Shown: positions 20,399 through 30,923 of the stretch, one piece after another
Layout of the letters: each line of letters starts with the position of its first letter
Position numbering within the stretch: the stretch's first letter is position 1
NCBI GenBank assembly: GCA_022925895.1
Contig: JAKSYS010000456.1
Location: 1-51,225 of the forward strand
Direction: 5' to 3'
DNA from: Fragilaria crotonensis
Lineage: Eukaryota; Bacillariophyta; Fragilariophyceae; Fragilariales; Fragilariaceae
Length of the DNA: 51,225 nucleotides
Notes under the pieces: model-generated
Database searches by the model: none
Told to the model about the DNA's origin: nothing
What the model saw: the letters and a program-made list of their open reading frames with translations, nothing else
Made by a program: the position numbers and the translations under genes

Positions 20399-22503
20399 AT
20401 GAAGTTGTTTCAGTTCATTGCCGCCATCTTGGCCGTAGTTTCAATCGCAATCGCTGCTCCTGCTAACCCCGAGCCTAGCATCTACTACCAACCAGATGGT
20501 ACCGAGACTCCCTCATCTACTTGAAGGGAAACCAATTCTACAACTGGCTTTGCGACGACAAGGGGTACACGGTTATCAGAGATGAACATGGATGGTACAA
20601 CTACGCAGTGAAGACTGAAGACGGCGATATCGTGTCGTCAGGGGTCAAGCTCGGATCCAAGAATCCCAAAAAGCTTGGAATTGTACCTGGTTTGATGCAT
20701 GATGAAGACAAGCGCCCAATGAACGGCTTGGTCCAAGGTGCTGAAACCACAACGGAGCGACGGTCGTTGCTACAAGTTCCCGAAAACGCCTTGTGTGGCT
20801 ACGCTGGGTCCAAGAACGACCCTTGCAGACTCAGGGGTATTGTTTTTCTGGTCCAGTTTAGTGACCATCGCGATCGTTCTCTTCCCACCCAGCAGGAGTA
20901 TGATATGCTGTTCAACAACAACGGCCCTGATAAAATGGCTGCACCAACCGGGTCTGTTGCTGACGTATTCTTTGAGAACTCTTACCAGACATTCATCCTG
21001 CAATCGTATGTCACTCCGTGGTTAAAAGTTGGACGCACGGAAGCGCAAACGGTAGATGGAAATCTGGGCCTCAACATGGCGGGAACCAGACAGACTTGGA
21101 ACGAAGCAATCGCCATGTTCGACAAGATGGGAATCGTAGATTTGAACACGTTTGATAAGGATAAGGATGGAAACTTTGATTGTGTTGTCATTCTTCATTC
21201 TGGTGTCCCAGCCGAAGCCGGCGGTATCGACTGCGAGAGTGGAAAGGACTCGAACGGCCGCATCTGGTCACATGCAACGTCATCCAATCTCTACAGTACG
21301 GCAGGTGGTATAACGAAGGTTGATCGCTTTTACGTTGCCGCTGGTGTTTATGGCGTGTGCCCTCCTCTTGGTAAAGGCACAAAGTGGAGTATTGTACGAG
21401 TCGCTATCATCGCTCACGAGTGTGCTCACTTTTTGGGCCTTCCCGACCTTTACGATACTGTCGGTGGACAGGGTATTGGAAATTTTGATCTCATGGGTAA
21501 GTACACCAACGCTTGCAAGAACCATTGTTGCATCATATCTACGATATTCTCCCTCTAACGCGTTTGCGCTTTCACAGCCAATATGTGGGGATGGAACAAT
21601 AATCAATGGTACCCGCCTCTCATGAGTGCTTGGTGCAAGCTCAAGCTCGGATGGAGCAACGTAGTGTACGTATCAGGTGTTGGTACTCAGCAATTCGACA
21701 TGGGGCCCGCTTGTTCGAGCGCCGAAATTCTGTACGTGGATCACCGACTGAAAGATGGTGAATATTTCCTCATCGAGTATAGATTCCCATGTGGTTTCGA
21801 CAAAGAGTTGGCTCATGCAACTGACTGGAGGAAGGACAGATCTGGAGCTGCCATCTGGCATATCGATGAGTCCGGCTTGCAACCAGACGTCAACTATTAT
21901 AGCGAAGGTATTTCAGGTCAGTCTGCACTTCACTACGCCGTTGCCTTGGTGCAGGGTGATGGTGCGTTCAACATGGAACGAGATTTTTTGAAAGGAGGAA
22001 ACAAGGGAGATCAATTTGACCTTTTGATGGACTGCGTCACGTACGCATGCGGAAAGTCGAAGAAGATTGACAACACTGGTATTACCTTGGCGAATGGAAG
22101 TAAGATGACCGAACCCAGCACCAGGGGATATGCTGGCGGTAGTCAATACAACAACGGAATTACTATTGATGTGGGAACGTACGCTGCCAAACTGAATATC
22201 AACATAACGCTAGTTGGCGTGGATCCCGAACCGAATACTTACCCAGGCATCAACAAGAAGGGATTTTCCCCTGGGCTTGCCATCAGGCGGCCTTCTTCCG
22301 CCCCAGCCCCAGCACCTTCTCGAACACCAACTAAGCAATCTTCAACCCCAAAACCAACTCCCATTTCAACACCAACGCCCGCAGGTTCCCCTGTTCCTCG
22401 GCTAACAACTAGGCCTACTCGAAAGCCCACACGAAAGCCTACGCGAAAGCCTTCTCGAAAGCCTACTCGAAAGCCCACGCGATTGCCGACCAGACGCGTT
22501 TGA
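20399..22503 (+). CDS. Secreted M6-type zinc metallopeptidase with PTRKPTRKPT tail
   Basis: A signal peptide (MKLFQFIAAILAVVSIAIA) starts at ATG 20399. The body begins IYLKGNQFYNWLCDDKGYT in the next frame, so one base appears to be missing in the C-run near 20510. The zinc site HECAHFLGLPDLYD is at 21415-21456, an HExxHxxGxxD motif typical of M6/immune-inhibitor-A-like peptidases. A GT-AG intron (21497-21577) joins FDLMA to NMWGWNNNQWYPP. The frame then runs to a Pro/Thr/Arg/Lys-rich tail (PTRKPTRKPTRKPSRKPT), a type common in diatom secreted proteins and likely glycosylated or wall-associated. After the stop at 22503 another frame reads FDTASCYDSDLESEVEWKAH, which may be a frameshifted continuation. 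The target is unknown; it probably acts outside the cell. Confidence 0.8.
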
Positions 22504-23698
22504 CACAGCTTCGTGTTATGATAGCGACCTGGAGAGCGAAGTTGAATGGAAGGCTCACATTGGTGGGCACGATGTTGTGCCAGGCTTTGCCGGGTACTAG
22601 TCATTCGTTTTGAACTCACCAACAAGATAACAAAAATTATGTGGAGTTGACCACGGACAACGCCCCAGGTTGGCCTTTTCAGCATCCAAGCAATTGTGAG
22701 AGATTCGACGTCCTTGGTCACACTGCTGGATCTTGACACACACCGAATTGTGAATGATCATTGAGCGAGTGCATGCGGCAAGTCTGCCAATAAGAAATCA
22801 GCAATTTCACATGTTGCGACGTGAAAATGGTGAGGCATGGTTGGGGACCGTTCCAAATTAAAAGTTCAGACTTTTTTGAAAAAGGGGTTATACGACCTAG
22901 GTTTCTAGGGAATGCGATTGTTTGCGCTGTCGTGTTGAATCGCCGTTCCTATTACTACCGTAGACAGTTCACTTGATTCAAGGATACGCTCTATAATGTA
23001 CATAGATGTGGATGTATCTTCCTCCCTATTGCTTTTGCTGTTGATTGTTGACGTAGTTGGCAACCGGCAACCACCACGGCAGGATTGTGGACCTGTTGGG
23101 ATGAGAAAGTGACAATGATCGAGTAAGTTAGACTTCACGGATTACTATGATACTACTATCCATTATAGTCATGATTCATGGTTATTCCAGTACAAGTACT
23201 TGTACTGTAGTACCTGGTACCTGGTACCTGGTACCTGGTATCATACTGAATACAACGGGGAGGACATACAGTATCAAAGGATCATACGACTACCGGTATG
23301 CATACAAGTACTGGAGGACTGAGCTAAAACGTTCTCAAAGAACAGTAGAGAGATCCTCTTTTTATATTGTTTACAGAACGGAACCCGTAACCTTACGAAG
23401 ATTTGGCGTCTTTTTGTTACAGTAATTTACATTGTAAATTTATGTCCTCTTTTTAGAAAATACAAGATGAATTTCATTACTCAGATTCCTTCGAAATTTC
23501 TCGTATCATTCAACAAGATTCCGTTTTTTTCACAACACATGGACTCTCGGACTCGCAGTTACTTTGAGTCTTTGAGATCATACAACAGCAAGTATGACAT
23601 ACATCGACTCCATCACTCCGTCCATCGGTGTTGTCCAATCTCTTCGTACGTAGTATAAAAAGTAGGATCTTGATTGACTATTTATCACAACTGCTACT
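22504..23698. other. Intergenic region with GTAC palindrome and TACCTGG minisatellite
   Basis: No firm gene. The first 100-200 bp may hold a displaced C-terminus of the upstream peptidase. AGTACAAGTACTTGTACT (23189-23206) is a perfect 18-bp palindrome, directly followed by the minisatellite. Confidence 0.5.
23211..23240. repeat. Minisatellite (TACCTGG) x4.3
   Basis: Four exact 7-bp units plus two bases. The same word appears in a shorter run near 49518-49531. Confidence 0.9.
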
Positions 23699-23994
23699 CT
23701 AGTTCCTTCGCTGTTTTCTGCCCTTTGACAAATGCTGCTGAAAATTTTTGAACATGTCGGCTTTTTGCAGCTTCATTTCCTGCTTTTCAATTTGATCAGC
23801 CTGTCCTGTTGAACATCCTTCATTTGAAGATGTTTGGTCCATGCAATCTGGAGTGAGTGAGGTTGCGTCCAACTGGCATTCCACTTCACGGTTGTCATCG
23901 TCGATTTAACCAGCAAAGAAATCACCAGTGCCTGCGATAGGTTTCGCCTGTTTCTATGGATGTAGAAATCATCCACAAGACCGACCTCTTGCAT
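23699..23994 (-). pseudogene. Coding-like fragment, unidentified
   Basis: Two overlapping frames read as one plausible peptide after a one-base shift: MQEVGLVDDFYIHRNRRNL, then MECQLDATSLTPDCMDQ and QKADMFKNFQQHLSKGRKQR before a stop at 23699. It is acidic, then basic and helical. No family is recognised. It could be a small gene or a remnant. Confidence 0.25.
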
Positions 23995-24235
23995 CGTTTC
24001 CTTTCATTGGATCAAAACGTCACTTTTCAAGCTTGACTGTCACCGAAGTACTTGGGCATTGGTATCCTCCTTGTTGCTTTCAGAGCTAAGCCACATACAG
24101 TGGCCGATACTTAGCCAGCGACATCCATCTGCCTTCAGTACAAGATGTCAAATTTCTTGTGTCCACGCCACCGCAGATAGATGTCGTTTCTTCCGTTGAA
24201 TCACTCGAAACAAGGGCAATCGAATGACCTACATA

Positions 24236-24268
24236 GCGATGTGGTTGCTCTTAGAACAACCACATCGC
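24236..24268. repeat. Hairpin: 12-bp perfect inverted repeat, 9-nt loop
   Basis: GCGATGTGGTTG at 24236-24247 pairs perfectly with CAACCACATCGC at 24257-24268. Confidence 0.9.
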
Positions 24269-24604
24269 AATAGCGAACGACATCGTCGAGTTCCGATGAG
24301 GACTAAATACGAGATACAAGTTTTGTGTGTCGCGAACTCCCGGTGACATGCAAACCGCGCCGCCTCATGTCAAGTACCGGTACTGTAGCGCAGCAAGATG
24401 AAAAGTCAACAAACTCTAGTAGAAGGCCGTATGCTGATGTACACAAATCATTTTCCACGTGGAAGTAATTTCTGACCAAAGTAAACACGTGGAACGGAAT
24501 TTGCTCAGTGTCAAGTCGAAGGGAAATTCGGGCTTCAAATTTACCAAAGGACCCCAAAATTCATGAAGTTAAGGGAAAATTGAATCTCAATTTTACGAAG
24601 CTGA

Positions 24605-24628
24605 GGACCCAGAACCGGTACTGGGTCC
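24605..24628. repeat. Hairpin: 8-bp perfect inverted repeat, 8-nt loop
   Basis: GGACCCAG at 24605-24612 pairs with CTGGGTCC at 24621-24628; the loop is AACCGGTA. Confidence 0.85.
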
Positions 24629-24876
24629 GGAGTTCTGTAAATTTGTAGTGTAAAAATTCAAAAGAGGATCTCTCTAGTGACCTACTTTGACTTGCGACAG
24701 CATCACTAAAAATGTGGATCTTCCCCAAATTCACAGGGCAACGCCAACTGTGAAGAAGCAACGCGACAACGTGACACTGTTCAGAACTCCCGGCTAGACA
24801 ATATTTGTGAGGCTGTTTACTTTCTCTCCAAGTATACCCTCTTTTTCAAACATCGCACCGTCAATCATCCAGCATC

Positions 24877-26397
24877 ATGACCATAACGTCACTTCCTTTC
24901 AAGCGTCTGGTAACAGCACTCAAGCATGCAAAGAAGACTTGTACTGTTGTTGAACAGTGTTGTGGAGGACTCATCAGCACATCCATCATGGCCCAGCCCG
25001 GAGCTTCCTCGGTATTTTACGGAGGATCTGTAGCCTACAACACACGTATGGGCCAGAAACTACTTCTGAATGATGCAAGTCTACACCAAGCATTGACCAA
25101 CATCGCTGCTGGGACTGATGCCGAGAGCTACATAAGATCTAAACTCGAATGGACTGCACGATCATCCACGGCATTCTGCGAAGCATTGGGTACAGACTAT
25201 GCAATTGCAGAGGGAGGCGCCGCTGGTCCTACATTTCGACCCTCTGACATGACGACTGGTTTCACTGTGATTTCTGTGGCTGGCAAGGACGCACATGGAA
25301 ACGTCTCAGTCTTGTGCCAGGAAGTGATTCGCTCACCTCATGCCGACCGGGAGGCGAACATGCGCCTCTTTTCGGATGCTGCCGCCAATATAGCGACCCA
25401 AGTCGTCACGGGAGGTTCGATAGTAAATGACATTGACGCACCCGAAAAGGCAAAGGCTCTGCTTCTCGACCGAGCGACACACCTCCGAAGTGACTCACAA
25501 GCTCTTGCAGCTCTCAAGCCGACGGCCAAATACGTTGTGCTCAATGGAAGTGAAATCGTGGTCAATTCTGTTTCTGAGCTGGCGCTCCTATCTCATGATC
25601 AGGTTCAATCAATGCCAGGGGAGAAACGCGAGACTTTTCTAGGCATACTGTCAGATACTGGAACTGCTGTCTTTGGGGTTGATCTACTCGACAAGAACAA
25701 GGAAAGTGCCACCCCCGCACTCGAGGGTACTAGCTTCGTCGACACTCGGACGAGCGCACCACTCTTCTCTACCATCGAGAACGAGCTAGCTCTGCATGCC
25801 ACTGCACTTGCGCAATGGCAACGACGAACGTCCTTTTGTAATTTGTGCGGGGGCGCGACAACTTTTGTGGACGGTGGCACGTGCTGTCGATGTACGGTAT
25901 GCAAAACACCGAGTTGGCCGCGACAGGATCCCAGCATGATTGCAGTGATCTCATCCCGGGACGGACAGCGCGTTCTGTTGGCACACTCGACACGACATCC
26001 GCCAAGATTCAATACTGTGCTTGCCGGGTTCGTGGAGGCTGGAGAAACCTTTGAGGCCGCTGTCGCTAGGGAAACGTTTGAAGAAACCGGCATTCGTATT
26101 GACGAAGGGTCCGTTCAGTATGTCGGTTCTCAACCGTGGCCATTTCCTCAGAGTTGCATGATTGGTTTTACAGCGTACGCAGATTGTTCACAAGAATTGA
26201 AGGTCGACGCGAAAGAGCTGATTTCCGCTGGGTGGTTCACCAAAGCAGACGTCGCCAGGGCAGCGACAGTTGAAGGCCCTACCATGAAACGTGAGGTTGC
26301 CGAAGAAGCGCTCCGCAAGGACCCGTCACTCCCATTATTGATACCGCCCAAGGGTGTGATTGCGAGGAAGCTGCTCGATAAGTGGCTTGCAAGCTGA
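24877..26397 (+). CDS. CinA-like (NMN deamidase) / NudC-like NADH pyrophosphatase fusion
   Basis: One uninterrupted 506-aa frame. Residues about 1-210 are CinA/PncC-like: TVVEQCCGGLISTSIMAQPG (residues 23-42) aligns with the AESCTGGLI signature, and VFYGGSVAYNTR follows. Residues about 310-500 are NudC-like. A zinc ribbon has Cys321, Cys324, Cys339 and Cys342. The Nudix box G384 to I406 fits Gx5Ex7RExxEExGU. The NADH-pyrophosphatase signature SQPWPFPQS is at 418-426. NudC enzymes cut NAD(H) to NMN(H) and AMP (also NAD-capped RNA); PncC/CinA C-terminal domains deamidate NMN to nicotinate mononucleotide. The two activities would be consecutive steps of NAD turnover. In the CinA part, E-S-C-T-G-G is E-Q-C-C-G-G, so deamidase activity is uncertain. 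The start is the first ATG; no clear organelle presequence. The downstream gene is convergent. Confidence 0.85.
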   Translation: MTITSLPFKRLVTALKHAKKTCTVVEQCCGGLISTSIMAQPGASSVFYGGSVAYNTRMGQKLLLNDASLHQALTNIAAGTDAESYIRSKLEWTARSSTAFCEALGTDYAIAEGGAAGPTFRPSDMTTGFTVISVAGKDAHGNVSVLCQEVIRSPHADREANMRLFSDAAANIATQVVTGGSIVNDIDAPEKAKALLLDRATHLRSDSQALAALKPTAKYVVLNGSEIVVNSVSELALLSHDQVQSMPGEKRETFLGILSDTGTAVFGVDLLDKNKESATPALEGTSFVDTRTSAPLFSTIENELALHATALAQWQRRTSFCNLCGGATTFVDGGTCCRCTVCKTPSWPRQDPSMIAVISSRDGQRVLLAHSTRHPPRFNTVLAGFVEAGETFEAAVARETFEETGIRIDEGSVQYVGSQPWPFPQSCMIGFTAYADCSQELKVDAKELISAGWFTKADVARAATVEGPTMKREVAEEALRKDPSLPLLIPPKGVIARKLLDKWLAS

Positions 26398-26830
26398 CCT
26401 AATTGGCAGATGGAGGCGAAGGCATTGGCATGAATCCTGGCGTCCCATTCCTTTCCTTCTTAATTGTTTATCAAGCAAGTTTCCCACCTTCTGTACGCTT
26501 CTTGTTCGGCTCATGTGGCGATACAGCCGAAACGCGTCCACAACATTGACCCCAGTCCTGCTTTGTGTAGGATTTCTTGAACAAGAACGGCCCCACTTCA
26601 CAATAGACACAGACACGTTGTTTGGCGTATGTACTAAAGAGGTGTACGACTTCTTCAACCTTGATCCCCAGCGGTCGCCAACACCGGCCAGTAAACTTCA
26701 AGAGCACAACAAAAGGCATTTTTATACATGAGTTACTTTTTAAACTATCCAAGATTGATCGATTCCGGACCATCAATTATGGCGCCATTGGAACCAAGTC
26801 GTAGCATGTTGGTCGCTCGGCACGTCCATT
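26398..26830. other. Spacer between convergent genes
   Basis: 0.43 kb; no supported gene or structured element seen. Confidence 0.5.
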
Positions 26831-28042
26831 TCATTCAGACTTGGCCTTGGCCATGTCTGCCGCTTGTTGATCAATCCATCCTCCTGGTACCATGGCGGTC
26901 CAGTTCTGGGAGGTGAAGTGACTGTGTTCACCGTGCAGAACATGTCCCTTCAAGAGTTCGTGAAGCTTGTGTAGGTTGAAAAATGGGACCATCGGGTAGC
27001 AATGGTGCTCCGCATGAAAGTTGGTATCCCACAAGAGAAGTCGGATCAAAAGGTTGGACTTGCATGTGCGAGTATTGCGGAGGCCGTTGTTGATGGGAGA
27101 TACCTCACAATCGGCATGCTCGAGATTGCGAAAGTAGTTGACACATGGGTAACCAATGAGGACAGGAATGATCCACCAGAAAAGAAGGGAGGCACGACCC
27201 TCTGCGGTCTGGCCAAAGGTTGCAAACACAATGACCCAAACCAGAAGTTGAAGGCGTGCAGTTTGCTGCAAATCCTCCATGATTCCACTCTCCTTAGTAT
27301 ACGTGAAGTCCTTCATGCTCCATCCAGTACCGCTGTAGTCTACAGGGATGCCTTTGGCAGAGTTGAACACACGAAGAAAACGGCACTTGACAGTGGACCA
27401 AATATCCCAAAATTGTTTTAAGTACGTCCAACGATCCTGCGGGATGTTGCGAAAGCCTGGATTCGCCAGAAGCTCGCGTGAGTACCAACTGGTCAGTTCA
27501 GGATCCTTGTCAATATGGTTGGTGAAGGTGTGGTGCTGCTTGTGCATGACGCGCTCGTGCTTTCCGAATTCGCAGCAGACGCAGCCAACCAGAAACAGGA
27601 GCACATCGTTGATCCACTTTGTTCGGAAGGCATTGCGATGAAGAAACTCGTGCTGGCCAGCAAATGCCATGCATTGGAACTGGAACCCGTAGAAGGCATA
27701 AAGTGGAATGAAGATGGCCACTCGCCAGAGCGAGAGGGACTGAGCGTCAAAGGGAAAGACCTGTAAGCGGTCGATGCAGTGGTACGTAGTGGCGAAGATA
27801 CAAAAGTTGATGAACAACCTTTTGAAACCTTTTGCGTCAGATTTGCACATCAGCTTCAAGAGTACTCCATCGTCGAGGACACGATCGCGCACAGATAGCT
27901 TGACATCGGCATGCTCTTTGCCATCGGTCTTGACGTCAGATGATATCTCAGCATCGCTTGTGCGAGTTTCAGCAGCTAGCGACTTGAGAATATCCGCGCG
28001 CTCGTTTACCGTCATGATGGATTGCTTTGCATTTGGTGCCAT
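26831..28042 (-). CDS. Membrane fatty-acid desaturase/hydroxylase family protein
   Basis: 403 aa, intact and unspliced, from ATG 28042. Three histidine boxes that bind the di-iron centre are visible: HEFLH (131-135), HKQHH (167-171) and HAEHH (343-347, in NFHAEHHCYPMVPFFNLHKL). Hydrophobic segments lie near residues 74-125, 145-160, 264-280 and 285-305. The spacing fits an integral membrane desaturase or hydroxylase using O2 on a lipid chain. There is no N-terminal cytochrome b5 domain, unlike front-end desaturases. The N-terminal 50 residues are hydrophilic without an ASAFAP-type plastid presequence, so an ER location is more likely. Regiospecificity cannot be read from sequence. Confidence 0.85.
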   Translation of the reverse strand: MAPNAKQSIMTVNERADILKSLAAETRTSDAEISSDVKTDGKEHADVKLSVRDRVLDDGVLLKLMCKSDAKGFKRLFINFCIFATTYHCIDRLQVFPFDAQSLSLWRVAIFIPLYAFYGFQFQCMAFAGQHEFLHRNAFRTKWINDVLLFLVGCVCCEFGKHERVMHKQHHTFTNHIDKDPELTSWYSRELLANPGFRNIPQDRWTYLKQFWDIWSTVKCRFLRVFNSAKGIPVDYSGTGWSMKDFTYTKESGIMEDLQQTARLQLLVWVIVFATFGQTAEGRASLLFWWIIPVLIGYPCVNYFRNLEHADCEVSPINNGLRNTRTCKSNLLIRLLLWDTNFHAEHHCYPMVPFFNLHKLHELLKGHVLHGEHSHFTSQNWTAMVPGGWIDQQAADMAKAKSE

Positions 28043-29183
28043 TATTGCTCTAGATCGGATGTGGAGGTGGGCGATGGTAGCAGGCGCAACAAATGGAAAG
28101 TCGGCGATGTGGGCAGGATGACTCCAAAAAAGTGAGATAATACGGTGTGATAGAGTGTGTTTGATGGAACACGTGTGATTGGCCCCTCGTATGTGCTCGT
28201 TGTACCAGGTACTCGTACCACAGACTGCGATGGGATTTTGCGTCAGGTGAGAGAGGTGCCATCATCATTGGCAGATTATTGACACTCGAAGTGACACTTC
28301 CTTACCGAGGTACGCGCGCGAATTGAACGCATTCACGAGTTTTGCTTGTGCGAAGATTCATATATGACATGGGCAATTGTCTTTTTTGACATCATGGATG
28401 AAATTGCATTGAAATACCATCTGCTACGTGCCACGTGATATCATACGGCCCAACATCTTCATATGGATTTGCTCATAATATGCCAGGGTGTAACATACAC
28501 ATTTTTTTCTAATTTTTTCGCAACGACAAAATCGTGCTGTGGACTGTGGACAACGTACTGTACCAGTATCATAAAATTCTATCTTCGGTAGTAGTAGCAC
28601 ATATGCGCCCATACTCGTTTTTGTACAAAGTACAACTATGTTCGTATGCATAGTATCTGCTCTTGTTAATACGTACAAGTAGTGCGTGTGTACCTTGGTA
28701 TCAGTACCTTGTAGGTACTCTACTAGTACTGGAGTACTCCATAATCCATAATCTGTACTGGGCGCGTACAAGTAATTGTACCTGGTATGTCGGAAATGGG
28801 AATGAATGATTATACGTGGAAATGTGAAATGCACTGGTATACCCCGAGCCCCGAGTATGCATATATTATATGTGTATCATAGCCCGTGTAGGAGCTATAT
28901 ATACATCCTCCCTAATACATGTGAGTCATTTATCATCATGAGAGCTATATACATACAAATGTGACGCCGTACAAGTGTATAACAAATAAACGAGTTCAAC
29001 GACATTCATCAATGGATATATACGGTCGCTCGACCTGGTATTGTAATGTATTGCCTGTGCTTACGGTGCCCCTGTACGCATTGGTACATTAGAGAATTGA
29101 CACCAGGCATCCGACATCAACCGGCATCAAGCATCAGCATCAACACACTTCGTGATGTTATTTCGGGCATTTCGTTTTTAGGA
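28043..29183. other. Divergent intergenic region, GTAC-rich
   Basis: 1.1 kb between divergent genes, so it carries two promoters. From about 28550 to 28790 it is dense in GTAC words, including TACTAGTACTGGAGTACTCC. An open frame on the plus strand begins with an ATG at 29046, but its first 46 residues do not look like protein. Confidence 0.5.
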
Positions 29184-30296
29184 ATGACACTCCCTGACAC
29201 TTCGATTGAAGTCCACAGCGTAGCTGGAGTGTGGTCCAGACAATGGGAGGAGGATCCCCTTGGCTCGGGAGTGTTTGACCGAGAGACACTGGTCCATTGG
29301 ACCCAAGCTCCATGCGGTATCTATGTCGACATTCGCCTCCCCCATGATTCGCCAGGTCGTTCGTTGGATGCCGCGGCCGCTGCTGGATTCGTCCCCAATC
29401 CAGCGGGCTTGGCGGCTGCTTCCGATGCAGCTTCGTTGCAGGGGCCACTATCGGCACAAGTATACGAAAGCATCCTGGCCCAAAAATCGTTTGCCGGTCA
29501 GCTCATGATGGCATTTGGTGGTACTGGTGATGCCCTCGAACTCGACTTGACACTTGCCGAGCTCAGCAAGAACAACGGTGCGCCGATCCCACTATGCACA
29601 TGCTATTGGCGTCGGTTTGTGGATTATCGCCCTCCGTCGGGGGGACTCGATGTTGGAGTGTGTGCGTCGTGGTTTTCGAACCCAACGAATAATGAGCAGG
29701 ATGATGCTGATGGTGCTGGTACGATCGAAATGCGTGAAACTGGCGACGACGGTAGCTATGCCGAAGGATGGCTTCGGTTGCCGGGCAGTGGTAAAGGACC
29801 ATACATGGCACTCGAGTTGGTGGAGGATAGTGGCGTTCCCCGCAAGGGGTTTTGGGTGCGAGCCGGGCACCGGTTCGCGTACGCCATCGGACGTCCTGAA
29901 ACCGAGGAAGCAACGACTCGACTCAAATGCGAGCCCGGATGTGAGGCGATTGCAACGAATGTTGGGAAATCCTTGAAGGAGGCGACGATCGACGATGAGG
30001 CGTCAGCCTTGCGACAAGTCATGAGCTACGTGGCAGTCATGGGGACCATTCGAGATGATGGCGCGTGGTACATTGAATCGAGTACTCGCCCGGACCTAGT
30101 CGGTTGCACGCTTCTGGACAGTGCGCCTGGATCATTAGCATGTAGTGCTTTGGTCAAGTGCAACCATGAGGGTCTCACGGAGGGTCAGTATGTCACCCAA
30201 GTTAGTTTAAGCAGTGCGGAGGGATCGGTGAAACCTAACTGGGAGCGAGTTTGGCGTGTTGTGGAAACAACGGGTTGCAAGCTTCCGATTGAGTGA
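29184..30296 (+). CDS. HRI1-like protein (two lipocalin-like beta-barrels)
   Basis: About 370 aa from ATG 29184 (MTLPDTSIEVHSVAGVWSRQ). HRI1-type features: an early W-rich strand with FDRETLVHWTQAPCGIYVDI and RLP, and a central CYWRRFVDYRPPSGGLDVGV. An ETGDDGSYAEGWLRLPGSG block and FWVRAGHRFAYAIGRP follow. This matches the layout I know for yeast Hri1 (a Sec72/Hrr25 partner with two lipocalin-like halves), but the similarity is a pattern, not an alignment. The upstream in-frame ATG at 29046 was rejected because the added leader lacks protein character. Function in diatoms is unknown. Confidence 0.5.
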   Translation: MTLPDTSIEVHSVAGVWSRQWEEDPLGSGVFDRETLVHWTQAPCGIYVDIRLPHDSPGRSLDAAAAAGFVPNPAGLAAASDAASLQGPLSAQVYESILAQKSFAGQLMMAFGGTGDALELDLTLAELSKNNGAPIPLCTCYWRRFVDYRPPSGGLDVGVCASWFSNPTNNEQDDADGAGTIEMRETGDDGSYAEGWLRLPGSGKGPYMALELVEDSGVPRKGFWVRAGHRFAYAIGRPETEEATTRLKCEPGCEAIATNVGKSLKEATIDDEASALRQVMSYVAVMGTIRDDGAWYIESSTRPDLVGCTLLDSAPGSLACSALVKCNHEGLTEGQYVTQVSLSSAEGSVKPNWERVWRVVETTGCKLPIE

Positions 30297-30923
30297 GGAT
30301 TGTTCCCCATTTTTGGTTCATAACTTGCTTCTGGTACGGTTCAATACCAGTATCAGATAGCGAGAACGACTACTCATCAGATCTCATGTCTCACGTTGTC
30401 TTGTCAAGAAGTCAATTTTACAGTATAAGCGTAATGCCAAGCACTGGTAGTCGTGAGTTGACTAATAATCCCATGGATTCCCGATCCCAGATTAGACTAC
30501 GTCAGTGTTCGCTCTATGGCAATGAATGCTACTATGCTAAAGGACCAATAGATTACTGTCGTACTGTACATGCACCTGATCTGAACGATGCGGAATCTCA
30601 AGGATAGGGTTCTACTACTCTAGCTAGTATTTGTATTTATGGCAGACTAACAAGAACATTCAATAAAGATACCTAGTACAAAACGATCGTACAATCTACG
30701 AGTACCTGTTTGGCCAACATCAACTTGCATGTGCGTGCGTAGCACCTCGGACAGGTCACGTGGTTGAACAATCTTGCGCCTTGAACATCGAGGAAGGAAG
30801 AAATTTGTTTTATGAAGTCCGTAGGAATTTGAATTCTGTGAGATTTGCTACACCTGTCGCTCTGCCGATCACCTCCAACCTCAAATTTCGAACCTGCTAT
30901 TCCATTCAATAGTCGATTTCAAT
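30297..30923. other. Intergenic region upstream of FCP gene
   Basis: 0.63 kb with no supported gene; the last part should contain the light-responsive FCP promoter. No specific box was identified. Confidence 0.5.

Larger units (their letters stand above)
23995..24876. other. Intergenic region upstream of CinA-NudC gene, with two hairpins
   Basis: Apart from hairpins at 24236-24268 and 24605-24628, nothing coding is evident. The 100 bp before 24877 should contain the promoter of the fusion gene. Confidence 0.45.

Noticed and set aside
26335-26731. Overlapping open frames between the convergent genes
   Set aside because: No family features, low-quality composition, and both lie in presumed 3' UTRs.
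29046-29183. Upstream ATG and N-terminal extension of the HRI1-like protein
   Set aside because: The 46 added residues are not protein-like and match the surrounding non-coding style; ATG 29184 precedes the conserved part.
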